Below are positions 7,567 through 14,474 of a DNA stretch of 18,616 nucleotides, piece by piece (position 1 is the stretch's first letter; each line of letters opens with the position of its first letter). The notes beneath the pieces were generated by a model. It saw nothing but the letters and a program-made list of their open reading frames with translations. It searched no databases and was not told where the DNA came from. This DNA comes from CAYOHP01 sp964403795 [NCBI: uncultured bacterium] (GTDB lineage Bacteria > Muiribacteriota > UBA6191 > CAZXTJ01). The stretch lies in the NCBI GenBank assembly GCA_964403795.1, contig CAYOHP010000124.1:1-18616 (forward strand), in the 5' to 3' direction. Both the position numbers and the translations under genes were made by a program.

Positions 7567-8167
7567 CGAGACTCCTCGCAGCTTCCGCCAGTACCAGGGA
7601 AGCGTCCCGGAGCAGGGCCGCCAGGGCCTCCGGGTCCCGGCTCTCGTAGTGGCCGCGCACCCGGCCCTGGGCATCGACCAGGGCGAACTTCGAGGAGTGG
7701 AGCTGGCGCGCCTTGCCCGGCATCCCGAAGCCCTCGACCGCCAGCTTCCGGATCTCGTCGGGTTGCCCGGTGGCGAGCCTCCAACGTCCCGGGATCCGGC
7801 CCTGGAATTCGGCGAAGGCCGAGAGCACCTCGGGCGTGTCGTGGGTCGGGTCGACCGAGATCGAGATCTGGTGGACCCCCTCGGGGAGAGCTCCCTGGAG
7901 GATCCGCACCTGGGCCACCATGGCCACGCACACGTCCGGGCAGCGGGTGAACACGAAGGACGCCACCCAGACCTTGCCGGCGAGCCCGGAGCGGGACAGC
8001 ACCCCTCCGTCGTCGGCGGTCAGGGTGAAGGCCGGGAGCAGGGGCCCGGTCGGCACCGCCGGTACCTGCGCCGGATCCGCCGGCCCGGGGCGCATCGCCG
8101 CGACCAGGGCGGCGGCGGCCAGCAGCAGGGCGCCGGCAGCCTTGGCGGCATCGCTGTGCACCGGCAT
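7553..8167 (-). CDS. SCO1/SenC family copper-binding thioredoxin-fold protein
   Basis: 204 residues from ATG 8167. An N-terminal hydrophobic segment (about 8-25) acts as signal peptide or anchor. The thioredoxin-like domain follows, with FTLTADDGG, the metal-binding CPDVC motif (Cys76, Cys80) after FVFTR, SISVDPTHDTPEVL (about 103-116), and a conserved distal histidine (His157, HSSKFALVDAQGRV). Cys-x3-Cys plus His is the Cu ligand set of SCO proteins, which deliver copper to the CuA site of cytochrome oxidase or handle thiol/copper redox. Its length fits the family. No oxidase subunit genes are visible in the window. A further ATG at 8200 would give an 11-residue extension; I prefer 8167 because the hydrophobic segment then starts promptly. 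The gene heads a four-gene minus-strand group. Confidence 0.93.
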   Translation of the reverse strand: MPVHSDAAKAAGALLLAAAALVAAMRPGPADPAQVPAVPTGPLLPAFTLTADDGGVLSRSGLAGKVWVASFVFTRCPDVCVAMVAQVRILQGALPEGVHQISISVDPTHDTPEVLSAFAEFQGRIPGRWRLATGQPDEIRKLAVEGFGMPGKARQLHSSKFALVDAQGRVRGHYESRDPEALAALLRDASLVLAEAARSLDAST

Positions 8168-8323
8168 CGAGGGCTCCCGGGTCCGCTCCCCCCGCCGCAT
8201 TGTACCGGGTGTCCGCGGATCCCGGGGGATCCCACCCGCTCCCCGGGTCGCGGCCTGGCCGCCTTCCCATGATGGCTTCGTCGGTCGCTGGCCCGGGCAA
8301 GCGAGCCTGCCGATGGCTACCTC
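8168..8323. promoter_or_regulatory. divergent intergenic region with a GGATCCC dyad
   Basis: This 156-base gap separates the minus-strand SCO group from the plus-strand membrane-protein gene and must hold promoters for one or both. A perfect 7-base inverted repeat, GGATCCC (8217-8223) and GGGATCC (8226-8232) with a 2-base spacer, lies near the SCO side and could be an operator. No convincing -35/-10 pair was found. Confidence 0.3.
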
Positions 8324-9409
8324 GTGGCGAGCCGAGCGCTCCGCATCCCGGGAACCCTCGGGCTCCTGCGCGCCGCCCGGACCCCGAAGCCGGCGCCCCG
8401 GCGCCGGCGGGGTGCCGAGATCCCGCTCGAGGTCGAACTCAGCTTCTCGGCGGGACTGCTGGCCACCACGGCCGGCGCCGGCTTCTTCCTCCAGAACCTC
8501 TCGAAGACCGACGGCTGGGCCAGCCTGTGGCAGTTCTACTTCGCCACCGGGGTGGTCACGGTGATCGAGGTCTTCGACATGGCGCTCCTGCTCCACCTGC
8601 TCTACCGGGGCGCCTGGCTCGCCTCGGTGCTCTACAGCCGCAACGCCCCCGAGGCCTGGGCCCCCGAGGACGCCCCGGTCCGGAACTACCGGGACTCGAT
8701 CGCCGAGCTCGAACGGCTCTGCCACTCGGTCTTCTACTTCGCCTTCTACTTCCTCTTCCAGGGGTTGGCGGTGCTGGTGCTGGCGCTGGGCTGCCTGTGG
8801 TTCGGGGACAGCGACAGTCCCGTCCTCCGCACCGCCGGGCTCGTCATGGTGCTCGGCTTCGGGATCGCCCTCCTGCTCCGCACCCCCAACGCCCTGGCCC
8901 GCTTCGCCCCCTTCAAGGCCTGGCGGGACCGGCTCGAGCAGAGGGAGGAGGCTCTGGTCCGCTTCTTCGGGATGTGGTGGGTGCCCCCGCCCCCCGAGCG
9001 GCTGGCCCGCCGGAGCTGGCGCTACGGCCTGGTCTCGATCGTGGTGGGGCTCGGCCTCTTCCAGGTGAACATGGGCTTCGCCATCGTCCCCGAGGTCGCC
9101 CTCGACAAGGAGGTCTACCGGAAGTCCGAGGACGGGTTCGCGGTGCTCCGCTACCGCCACGGCGGGGTGCTCACCCCCGAGCCTCCGGGCGTCGACGACT
9201 GGGACCTGGATTCGCCGCAGAAGCCCGTGGTGCCGTTCCGGCGCCTCGGGCACGGGCACTTCGTGGCCGCCATCCCGCTCGCCGACCTGGCGCCGGGAGT
9301 CCATCACGTCCGCTTCCGGTCCCGCCTCTACCTGACCGCGGCCCAGGGCTTCCCCCTCGGACCCGAGGCCGACGCCTATCTCGGGAAGAGCTTCCTGCTG
9401 GTGGAGTGA
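8324..9409 (+). CDS. multi-pass membrane protein of unknown function
   Basis: 361 residues from GTG 8324. This is the first in-frame ATG or GTG after a stop at 8272 and has no clear ribosome site, so the start is uncertain. After an Arg/Pro-rich N-terminus, hydrophobic segments occur at about 43-57, 70-95 (VVTVIEVFDMALLLHLLY), 138-162 (VFYFAFYFLFQGLAVLVLAL), 170-187 and 232-252. The last roughly 105 residues form a soluble, strand-rich tail (GGVLTPEPPGVDDWDLD, then a late VHHVRFRSRLYL), probably outside the membrane. Conserved acids sit within or near the second segment (VIEVFDM). I recognise no family. The neighbouring divergent SCO gene hints at an envelope or respiratory role but does not prove it. 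Confidence 0.7.
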   Translation: MASRALRIPGTLGLLRAARTPKPAPRRRRGAEIPLEVELSFSAGLLATTAGAGFFLQNLSKTDGWASLWQFYFATGVVTVIEVFDMALLLHLLYRGAWLASVLYSRNAPEAWAPEDAPVRNYRDSIAELERLCHSVFYFAFYFLFQGLAVLVLALGCLWFGDSDSPVLRTAGLVMVLGFGIALLLRTPNALARFAPFKAWRDRLEQREEALVRFFGMWWVPPPPERLARRSWRYGLVSIVVGLGLFQVNMGFAIVPEVALDKEVYRKSEDGFAVLRYRHGGVLTPEPPGVDDWDLDSPQKPVVPFRRLGHGHFVAAIPLADLAPGVHHVRFRSRLYLTAAQGFPLGPEADAYLGKSFLLVE

Positions 9410-9412
9410 GTC

Positions 9413-9501
9413 CGCCTGCCGCTCGCCCGCAAGGGGCTCGCGAGCGACGGGCTCCGGCTCCGCTGCTTCCCCGGGCGGAGCCCGGGGCGCTCCGCCTCCG
9501 C
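9413..9501. repeat. palindromic interspersed repeat, copy 1
   Basis: 89 bases, identical to copy 2 and starting 3 bases after the stop of the membrane-protein gene. It contains a 7-bp stem CCCCGGG (9469-9475), loop CGGAG and CCCGGGG (9481-9487). The stem has no following T-run, so it is not a classical intrinsic terminator, although its position just after a stop would suit an mRNA 3'-end role. Confidence 0.9.
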
Positions 9502-9509
9502 ATGCCCTT

Positions 9510-9598
9510 CGCCTGCCGCTCGCCCGCAAGGGGCTCGCGAGCGACGGGCTCCGGCTCCGCTGCTTCCCCGGGCGGAGCCCGGGGCGCTCCGCCTCCGC
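9510..9598. repeat. palindromic interspersed repeat, copy 2
   Basis: Perfect copy of 9413-9501, same orientation, separated by 8 bases (atgccctt). The stem lies at 9566-9572 and 9578-9584. Exact identity over 89 bases points to a recent duplication or to gene conversion. Confidence 0.9.
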
Positions 9599-9760
9599 CC
9601 GTATCCGCCCTTATCCCTTCGGGCCGGGACTTGGGGAGCCGATGGATTTCCCGAGCCGGGGCTCGCCCTCCGGCCCGTCGACCTTCCATAATCGAGCCGG
9701 GGCCATGTTTGCATGGCACCCGGGACCGGCGCGCCCCTGGGGCGACCCACGGCCCCGGCT

Positions 9761-9768
9761 GGAGGAGG
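9761..9768 (+). promoter_or_regulatory. ribosome binding site deciding the start of the membrane glycosyltransferase
   Basis: GGAGGAGG lies 11 bases before ATG 9780. The spacing is a little long, but the next good start candidates upstream (9642, 9705) have no such site and would add a Pro/Arg-rich stretch before the first membrane helix. Confidence 0.6.
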
Positions 9769-9779
9769 CAAGCGCACGC

Positions 9780-11489
9780 ATGCAAGCGGTGCTCACGGGC
9801 TTCGTCGGCTCGCTCCTCCTGGTCTGGGGCACCGGCCGGGTCCGTGACCGGTTGCCGGTGGTGGGGCGCCTCGAGGTCGGCCTGGCCTCGCACGTGGTGT
9901 TCCTGGCCCTGGCGGTCCCGCTGCTCGCCGAGCGCGGCTGGCTGGCGATCGGCCTGCTCACCGCCAGCGCCGTGATCGTGGCCTGGGGCGGCCTGCTCAC
10001 GGTGTTCCGGCGCTCCTCGTCCTGGGCCATGGTGGGCGGCGACGCCCTGGCCGCGGCCGCGGTGGTGGCGCTGGGCCTCAAGGTCCCGGTGCTCACCGAC
10101 CCGAGCGGCGGCTACATCTACCTGCGCGGCCTGGCGGCACCCCTGACCTGGGCCTGGCTGCTTTGCTTCATGGTCCTGCTCAAGCTCGCCAACCGGCTCC
10201 CGGGCCTGTTCGCCGGGGTGGCGGCCCTGCTCTCCTACCTGCTCCTCGGCAGCCTCCTCTACCAGCAGCAGCACGGGCCCAACGACTTCCGGCTGCTGGC
10301 GCTGGTGGCGGGCGTCTCCTCGGGAATGTGGCTGAACTCGTTCTCCACCCCCTCGGGTCGCCTGGGCCGGGTGGCGTGCAGCCTCTGGTCGCTGACGCTC
10401 GGTTCGGTGGCGGTGCTCTCGACCTCCAAGAAGGTCGCCACCGTGGCGGTGCTCTCCCCGATCGGCCTGGGGCTCGCCCCGCTCGCCTTCTTCAGCTTCG
10501 TGATCGCCCGCTCCTATTTCTGGCCCCGGGTCACCGCCCGCCGGGAGGAGCGCCTGGTGCTCCGCATGGCCTTCACCAGCGACCGGGTGGTGGCGGTCCT
10601 GCTGCTCTTCTGCCTGCTCGTGAACGTGATCACCCTGCTGGTGCTCTTCGCTCCCAGCCCGGCCTGGGTGGTGGGCCTCTCGGGGCTCGCCGGGGCGCTG
10701 TTCGTGCAGGTGGCGACCCTGGTGCTGCTCCGCCCCAAGGGACCGGTCCCCAAGGTCGGACGCACCGTCACGATCCTGGGGATCCCCTTCCTGCGCCGCT
10801 CGCTCGACCGGCATCTGGTCAGGGTCCGGGAGTGGCTCCGGGGCGGCCCGGCCCGCATGATCATCACTCCCGACTCGCTGGCCCTGCTCCGCAGCCTCGA
10901 GGACCCCGAGTACCGTGCCCTGCTCGAGTCGGCCGACCTGCTCCTGCCCGACGGCGCCGGGGTCATCTGGGCCAGCGACTTCCTGTGCGAGAAGCCCCTC
11001 CTGGAGCGGATCCCCGGGATCGAGTTCACGGTCCGCCTGCTCCAGCTGGCGGAGGAGACCGGCGCCGGCGTCTTCCTGCTCGGCACCACCGACGAGGTCC
11101 TGGCCCGCACCCGCGACGCCTTCGTCACCCGCTTCCCCCGCCTCCGCCTGGTGGGTACCCACCATGGCTTCTTCGACCTCGACGCCGCCGACGAGGTGGT
11201 CGCCGGGATCCGGGCCAGCGGCGCCGACCTCTGCCTGGTGGCCATGGGAGTGCCCCGCCAGGAACGCTTCATGCGTCGCTGGGGCGCGGCCACCGGCGCC
11301 AAGGTCCTGATGGGGATCGGCGGCAGCCTGGACGTCCTCTCCGGGACCCTGGAGCGCGCCCCCCCGGCCTTCCAACACCTCGGCCTCGAGTGGCTCTATC
11401 GCACCATCGCCGAGCCCTGGCGCCTGACCCGCATCTTCCACCTGCCCCGGTTCGTGCTCCGGGTCCTCGAAGAGAAGCTCTCGCGATGA
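9780..11489 (+). CDS. fusion of a MraY/WecA-like membrane domain (apparently non-catalytic) to a WecG/TagA/CpsF (GT26) glycosyltransferase
   Basis: 569 residues from ATG 9780. Residues 1-320 are highly hydrophobic, with about ten membrane segments, and follow the layout of polyprenyl-phosphate sugar-1-phosphate transferases. The acidic signature positions look replaced: NxxDGLDGLAxG reads LANRLPGLFAG (136-146), the FxGDxGS loop reads RLGRVACS (194-201), and the early DD pair is not seen. Residues about 327-569 are a complete GT26 domain: ITPDSLALL (362-370), LLLPDGAGVIWASD (387-400, with conserved Asp391), LLGTTDEVL, VGTHHGFFD (458-466), MGVPRQERF (489-497) and GIGGSLDVLSGTLERAPPAF (512-531). 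GT26 enzymes add a second sugar to a lipid-linked first sugar during capsule, enterobacterial common antigen or teichoic acid synthesis. The fusion may seat the glycosyltransferase at its lipid-linked substrate. pcm follows after 49 bases on the same strand. Confidence 0.88.
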   Translation: MQAVLTGFVGSLLLVWGTGRVRDRLPVVGRLEVGLASHVVFLALAVPLLAERGWLAIGLLTASAVIVAWGGLLTVFRRSSSWAMVGGDALAAAAVVALGLKVPVLTDPSGGYIYLRGLAAPLTWAWLLCFMVLLKLANRLPGLFAGVAALLSYLLLGSLLYQQQHGPNDFRLLALVAGVSSGMWLNSFSTPSGRLGRVACSLWSLTLGSVAVLSTSKKVATVAVLSPIGLGLAPLAFFSFVIARSYFWPRVTARREERLVLRMAFTSDRVVAVLLLFCLLVNVITLLVLFAPSPAWVVGLSGLAGALFVQVATLVLLRPKGPVPKVGRTVTILGIPFLRRSLDRHLVRVREWLRGGPARMIITPDSLALLRSLEDPEYRALLESADLLLPDGAGVIWASDFLCEKPLLERIPGIEFTVRLLQLAEETGAGVFLLGTTDEVLARTRDAFVTRFPRLRLVGTHHGFFDLDAADEVVAGIRASGADLCLVAMGVPRQERFMRRWGAATGAKVLMGIGGSLDVLSGTLERAPPAFQHLGLEWLYRTIAEPWRLTRIFHLPRFVLRVLEEKLSR

Positions 11490-11538
11490 GAGGAGGGAAG
11501 GCCGGGAGCCGCGCCCCGGTCCGGGAGGCGAGTCGCCG

Positions 11539-12192
11539 ATGACCGAGACACCGCCCGGGATGCCTCCCGACCAGCTGGCGAGCCAGCTCTCGGAGCCCGC
11601 CGACGGGCGCAGGCCGATCCGGGACCGCCGGGTGCTGGCGGCCTTCGCCCGGGTGCCCCGGCCCGAGTTCGTGCCCGAGGAGCTCCGGGACCTGGCCTGG
11701 CGCGACGGGCCGCTCCCGATCCGCGAGGGGGCCACCATCTCCCAGCCCTACATCGTGGCTTCCATGACCGAGTGGGCCGAGGTGGGACGCCGGGACCGGG
11801 TGCTCGAGATCGGCACCGGGTCCGGGTACCAGACCGCGATCCTGGCCGAGCTCGCCGACGACGTCCGGAGCGTCGAGATCGTCCCGGAGCTGGCGGCCCG
11901 GGCCCGCGCCGTCCTCGACCGCCTCGGCTACACCCGGGTCCGGACCCGGGTGGGGGACGGCTGGCAGGGATGGCCGGAGGCCTCGCCCTACGACGTGATC
12001 CTGGTGACCGCCGCGCCCGAGGCCGTGCCCCCCGAGTTGGTCGCCCAGTTGGCGCCAGGAGGCCGGTTGGTGGTCCCGGTCGGGGAGGGGGCATGGTCCC
12101 AGGAACTCCTCCGGATCCGGCGCCGGCCCGACGGGAGCCTGGTCCGGGAGCGGGGCCTCTCGGTCCGATTCGTGCCGCTGGTGCATGCCTGA
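11539..12192 (+). CDS. pcm: protein-L-isoaspartate O-methyltransferase
   Basis: 217 residues from ATG 11539, with GGGAGG 10 bases upstream. Family motifs are clear: RRVLAAFARVPRPEFVPEE (31-49), ATISQPYIVASM (65-76, substrate-side motif), the SAM-binding loop VLEIGTGSGYQTAILAEL (88-105), VEIVPELA, and YDVILVTAAPEAVPPELVAQ. The enzyme methylates L-isoaspartyl residues in aged cytoplasmic proteins using S-adenosylmethionine, starting their repair. Its length is normal. It lies 49 bases after the glycosyltransferase fusion and may share its transcript; no functional link is obvious. A copy of the palindromic repeat follows directly after the stop. Confidence 0.96.
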   Translation: MTETPPGMPPDQLASQLSEPADGRRPIRDRRVLAAFARVPRPEFVPEELRDLAWRDGPLPIREGATISQPYIVASMTEWAEVGRRDRVLEIGTGSGYQTAILAELADDVRSVEIVPELAARARAVLDRLGYTRVRTRVGDGWQGWPEASPYDVILVTAAPEAVPPELVAQLAPGGRLVVPVGEGAWSQELLRIRRRPDGSLVRERGLSVRFVPLVHA

Positions 12193-12279
12193 GCCTGCAG
12201 CTCGCCCGCAAGGGGCTCGCTTGCGACGGGCTCCGCCTCGCTGCTCCCCCTGGCGGAGCCAGGGGCGCTCCGGCTGCCG
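12193..12279. repeat. palindromic interspersed repeat, copy 3 (diverged)
   Basis: About 87 bases, roughly 90% like copies 1 and 2 by eye, same orientation, starting at the first base after the pcm stop. The stem is CCCCTGG (12247-12253), loop CGGAG, CCAGGGG (12259-12265). The fifth pair has changed from G-C to T-A on both sides, so pairing is kept. Confidence 0.85.
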
Positions 12280-12432
12280 CCGTGTGGGGAGCCCGGGGCG
12301 GGTGGGGAACCTCTAGGCTACGAGCTGGATCAGGCTGTACAGAGCGGCGTTCCGGTCTCGGACCGGGCTCTCCGGAGTTCTGCGGCCGCGCTCGACCCTC
12401 GGTTCCAGTAGGTCCAGGTCTCAAGCAACGGT
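12280..12432. other. gap between repeat copy 3 and the transposase stop; hairpin, probable IS end
   Basis: No gene seen. A hairpin is formed by AGAGC (12341-12345) with GCTCT (12367-12371), and inside it CCGGTC (12352-12357) with GACCGG (12361-12366) around a TCG loop. It has no T-run. The left end of the insertion sequence must lie in this stretch, but I could not match terminal inverted repeats. Confidence 0.4.
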
Positions 12433-13791
12433 TCAGGCGAGGCCGTGGCGTGCGAGGATCAACAGATTCGCCGACAGCACCGAGCTCCACACGTACGCAC
12501 CGAACGAGTCGAAGCCCCGCCATGTGCAGCGGTCGACGCCGAAGCATCGCTTGAGGAACGAAATCCCCCCTTCGACTTCCGAGCGGAACCTGGTGAGCTG
12601 CCGGTACACCCAGCTCGACTTGGCCATGTCAGCGACCCTCAGGCCCCTCTTCTTGTAGAACGCCACGTCCTTCACGCCTTGAGCCTTGATCGCCGCCAAC
12701 TCGGCCTTCGACGCGAAACCTCCATCGAACGCTGTCTGGCGAGGCGCCCGGCCGAAGAGATCCTTCTGCCGCCCCACCAGCTGTGACCCGAGTCCGCTGT
12801 CCGCAGGGTTGCCGCGGTACACGACACAGTCGAGGACCAACGAGGACGGGCCGGTTGCCAACGCGATCTTGTGCCCGAACACGGTGTCCCGGCTCCCCTT
12901 GACCAGTACGTCGGTGTGGTCCTCGAACAGCGAGACAACCTTCTCGGTCGCCGGAACTGTCTCGCCCTGGAACACCCTGCGCCTGGTCTGGTCGACGACG
13001 CGGCGGGCGAGCCCGAGGAAGTGATCCATCTCGTCGGCCAGCGCCCGCGCCTGGGCCACCGCGAGGAGGTCGCCGCCATCCCAGGCCCGGAGTTCCTCGA
13101 TCGCCCGCTTCGCGTACCCCATGGTCCACTCGGTCACCGGCACCAGGTCTCGGTATCCCGGGATCCGTTGCTCCCGCCTGCGGGCGTAGTAGATCTCCTG
13201 GTGCCGTCGCCTGGCGCGTCGGGTGTGATCCGGGCAGGCTTCCACTCCGAAGCCCTCCTGGGCTCGCCCGAGGAGCCGGGTCAGGACCCGCATGGAATCC
13301 CGCAGCAGGCCCGAGTCGGACGGGTACAGGATGTTCGTCTCGACCGCGGTCGTGTCGAAGCGGACCTTGCGTCCCTTCTCCACCTCGGCCTCACGAGCGT
13401 GCTCGACCAGGATCCGATGGATGGCCTCCAGGGTGCCCGCTCGCAGGCGCTTCACGTTCTGCTGGAGGGTCGACCTCTTGGGGACCCTGGCCGCAAACCC
13501 CATCCGGCAGAAGGCCGCGTAGGTGTGGGAGTCGGCCAGATGGAAGGAGACCTGCTCGTAGCTGAACCCCGCAATCTGCTTCAGGACCACGATCCGGAAC
13601 ACGGTCTCCGCCGACAGTCCCTTCCTGCCGACCTGGGGGTTTCTCTGCGACCGGACCAGATCCTGCCGAACCAGTTCCGGGATCTCCGGGTGCTCGTCCA
13701 GGATGTCGCTGATCGCCGCGAGCTCCCGGGCATGGGCGTGGGCGGGGAAGCATGGCGACAGGGGCCGCTGAAACGGTATCGTTTCTCTCAC
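12433..13791 (-). CDS. ISNCY-family DDE transposase
   Basis: 452 residues from GTG 13791, chosen because a perfect GGAGGT lies 7 bases upstream. A longer start at ATG 13836 would sit inside a hairpin without such a site. The N-terminal region has IPELVRQDL, GRKGLSAETVFRIVVLKQ and SYEQVSFHLADS (DUF772-like helical DNA-binding part). The catalytic core has RFDTTAVETNILYPSDSGLL (first Asp146), TAFDGGFAS (second Asp356) and RSEVEGGISFLKR (Glu405 or Glu407). The phrase ETNI.YP.DS.LL is characteristic of the ISNCY group. The enzyme would cut and join the ends of its own element. No frameshift or internal stop is present. Confidence 0.92.
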   Translation of the reverse strand: MRETIPFQRPLSPCFPAHAHARELAAISDILDEHPEIPELVRQDLVRSQRNPQVGRKGLSAETVFRIVVLKQIAGFSYEQVSFHLADSHTYAAFCRMGFAARVPKRSTLQQNVKRLRAGTLEAIHRILVEHAREAEVEKGRKVRFDTTAVETNILYPSDSGLLRDSMRVLTRLLGRAQEGFGVEACPDHTRRARRRHQEIYYARRREQRIPGYRDLVPVTEWTMGYAKRAIEELRAWDGGDLLAVAQARALADEMDHFLGLARRVVDQTRRRVFQGETVPATEKVVSLFEDHTDVLVKGSRDTVFGHKIALATGPSSLVLDCVVYRGNPADSGLGSQLVGRQKDLFGRAPRQTAFDGGFASKAELAAIKAQGVKDVAFYKKRGLRVADMAKSSWVYRQLTRFRSEVEGGISFLKRCFGVDRCTWRGFDSFGAYVWSSVLSANLLILARHGLA

Positions 13792-13798
13792 CGGCGGG

Positions 13799-13804
13799 AC
13801 CTCC
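13799..13804 (-). promoter_or_regulatory. ribosome binding site of the transposase
   Basis: GGAGGT on the minus strand, 7 bases before GTG 13791. It supports the shorter start of the transposase. Confidence 0.8.
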
Positions 13805-13820
13805 TTCAGGCTTGTTTCTG

Positions 13821-13852
13821 CGCCCAGCCTACACATGGCGTGTAGGTGGGCG
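13821..13852 (-). promoter_or_regulatory. leader hairpin upstream of the transposase
   Basis: CGCCCAGCCTACAC (13821-13834) pairs with GTGTAGGTGGGCG (13840-13852) over 13 base pairs with one bulged G and a 5-base loop. In the transposase mRNA it would stand about 16 bases upstream of the ribosome site. Such stems often protect insertion sequences from translation of read-through transcripts or form part of the IS end; which applies here is unknown. Confidence 0.6.
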
Positions 13853-13950
13853 CGACCTGAAAGTCACGCCGGTTCTGCATGTCGCGCTCTGGGAGCAGCT
13901 TGCAGAGTTTGCGGACGGGAACTGGCTAGCGAACCGCTCCGGACTTCGAC

Positions 13951-14013
13951 GAAGCGTCCTGGGGGCACCCTGAAACGTCCTGGGGGACCCTCGAAGCGTC
14001 ATGAAGTGCCTCG
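13951..14013. repeat. three imperfect 21-base tandem units
   Basis: Units at 13951-13971, 13972-13992 and 13993-14013, each beginning GAAGCGTC or GAAACGTC. Units 1 and 2 share CGTCCTGGGGG; the third has diverged. Confidence 0.6.
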
Positions 14014-14039
14014 ATTCGGCCCTCCAGGGCCACGAATCG
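14012..14039. other. stable hairpin
   Basis: CGATTC-GGCCCT (14012-14023) pairs with AGGGCC (14026-14031) and GAATCG (14034-14039), with a two-base bulge (AC) and a minimal loop. No T-run, so it is not a standard terminator. It overlaps the end of the 21-base tandem units. Confidence 0.5.
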
Positions 14040-14183
14040 GGCTCCAGAACTACGCTTCAGCGAACCGTAGGGCCCGTTTCGGCCCTGCGCACCCTGGTCC
14101 GTCGTCGGAGCTCGCAGAATCGTGCATAGCCCTGGTGACTAGTCTGGGTCGGATGGCCAGCCGGCCCTCCGAGACAAGAAAGG

Positions 14184-14474
14184 ATGGCGTCACCCATGGT
14201 GGCTTGCCGTCGAATGTCGGGTCCGATCCAAGACCTCCCCCAAGTGGAGCAGTGGCTTGTCGTCAGGCACATGGAGTCCGGGGCCATAGCCTTCGACGCC
14301 CTGTGGCGACTGATCTGGCGTCACCTCACTCCGCCACCGAACGCCGCAACCCGGTCGCCCGCCGAGCTTTGGCTCCTCGCCGTCCGCCAGTTCTTCGCCG
14401 CCGAGCTTGCGCACCGGGCGCACATCGAGCAGCTCATCGAGATCGAGGCATTCATGGACAGCCAGCAGATGTGA
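14184..14474 (+). CDS. small hypothetical protein
   Basis: 96 residues from ATG 14184. Later in-frame ATGs at 14196 and 14214 are also possible, because the purine-rich AAGAAAGG abuts 14184 too closely. The translated text looks protein-like: VEQWLVVRHMESGAIAFDAL and ELWLLAVRQFFAAELAHR read as amphipathic helices, ending in IEQLIEIEAFMDSQQM. No signal peptide, no cysteine cluster apart from one near the N-terminus, no family recognised. It stands alone between the insertion sequence and the RHS gene. It could be a real small gene or a chance frame. Confidence 0.45.
   Translation: MASPMVACRRMSGPIQDLPQVEQWLVVRHMESGAIAFDALWRLIWRHLTPPPNAATRSPAELWLLAVRQFFAAELAHRAHIEQLIEIEAFMDSQQM

Larger units (their letters stand above)
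12285..13853 (-). mobile_element. ISNCY-like insertion sequence, boundaries approximate
   Basis: One full-length transposase gene on the minus strand is flanked by short non-coding ends, and base composition is less GC-rich than the genes to the left. The bounds run from the end of the upstream repeat to the leader hairpin of the transposase; either end could be off by tens to about 200 bases, because no terminal inverted repeat or target duplication could be matched by eye. The transposase looks intact, so the copy may still be active. Confidence 0.6.
13853..14183. other. non-coding stretch with tandem units and hairpin
   Basis: No convincing gene. It holds three consecutive 21-base units (13951-14013; the first two nearly identical over their first 15 bases, the third matching mainly at GAAGCGTC) and a hairpin at 14012-14039. 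The right end of the insertion sequence may reach into this stretch. A purine-rich AAGAAAGG stands just before the small reading frame at 14184. Confidence 0.5.

Noticed and set aside
8168-9529. Long N-terminal extension of the SCO protein and repeated peptide blocks on the minus strand
   Set aside because: Antisense reading of the membrane-protein gene and of the 89-bp repeats; the repeated peptide text merely reflects the DNA repeat.
9171-11738. 855-codon minus-strand frame
   Set aside because: Shadow of the membrane glycosyltransferase gene, Glu/Gln/His/Gly-rich with no domain pattern.
13792-13836. Longer transposase start at ATG 13836
   Set aside because: This ATG lies in the leader hairpin, whereas GTG 13791 has a perfect GGAGGT at ideal spacing.
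13951-14013. CRISPR-like array or plasmid-type origin iterons
   Set aside because: Only three short, contiguous, diverging units, no spacers, no replication gene nearby.
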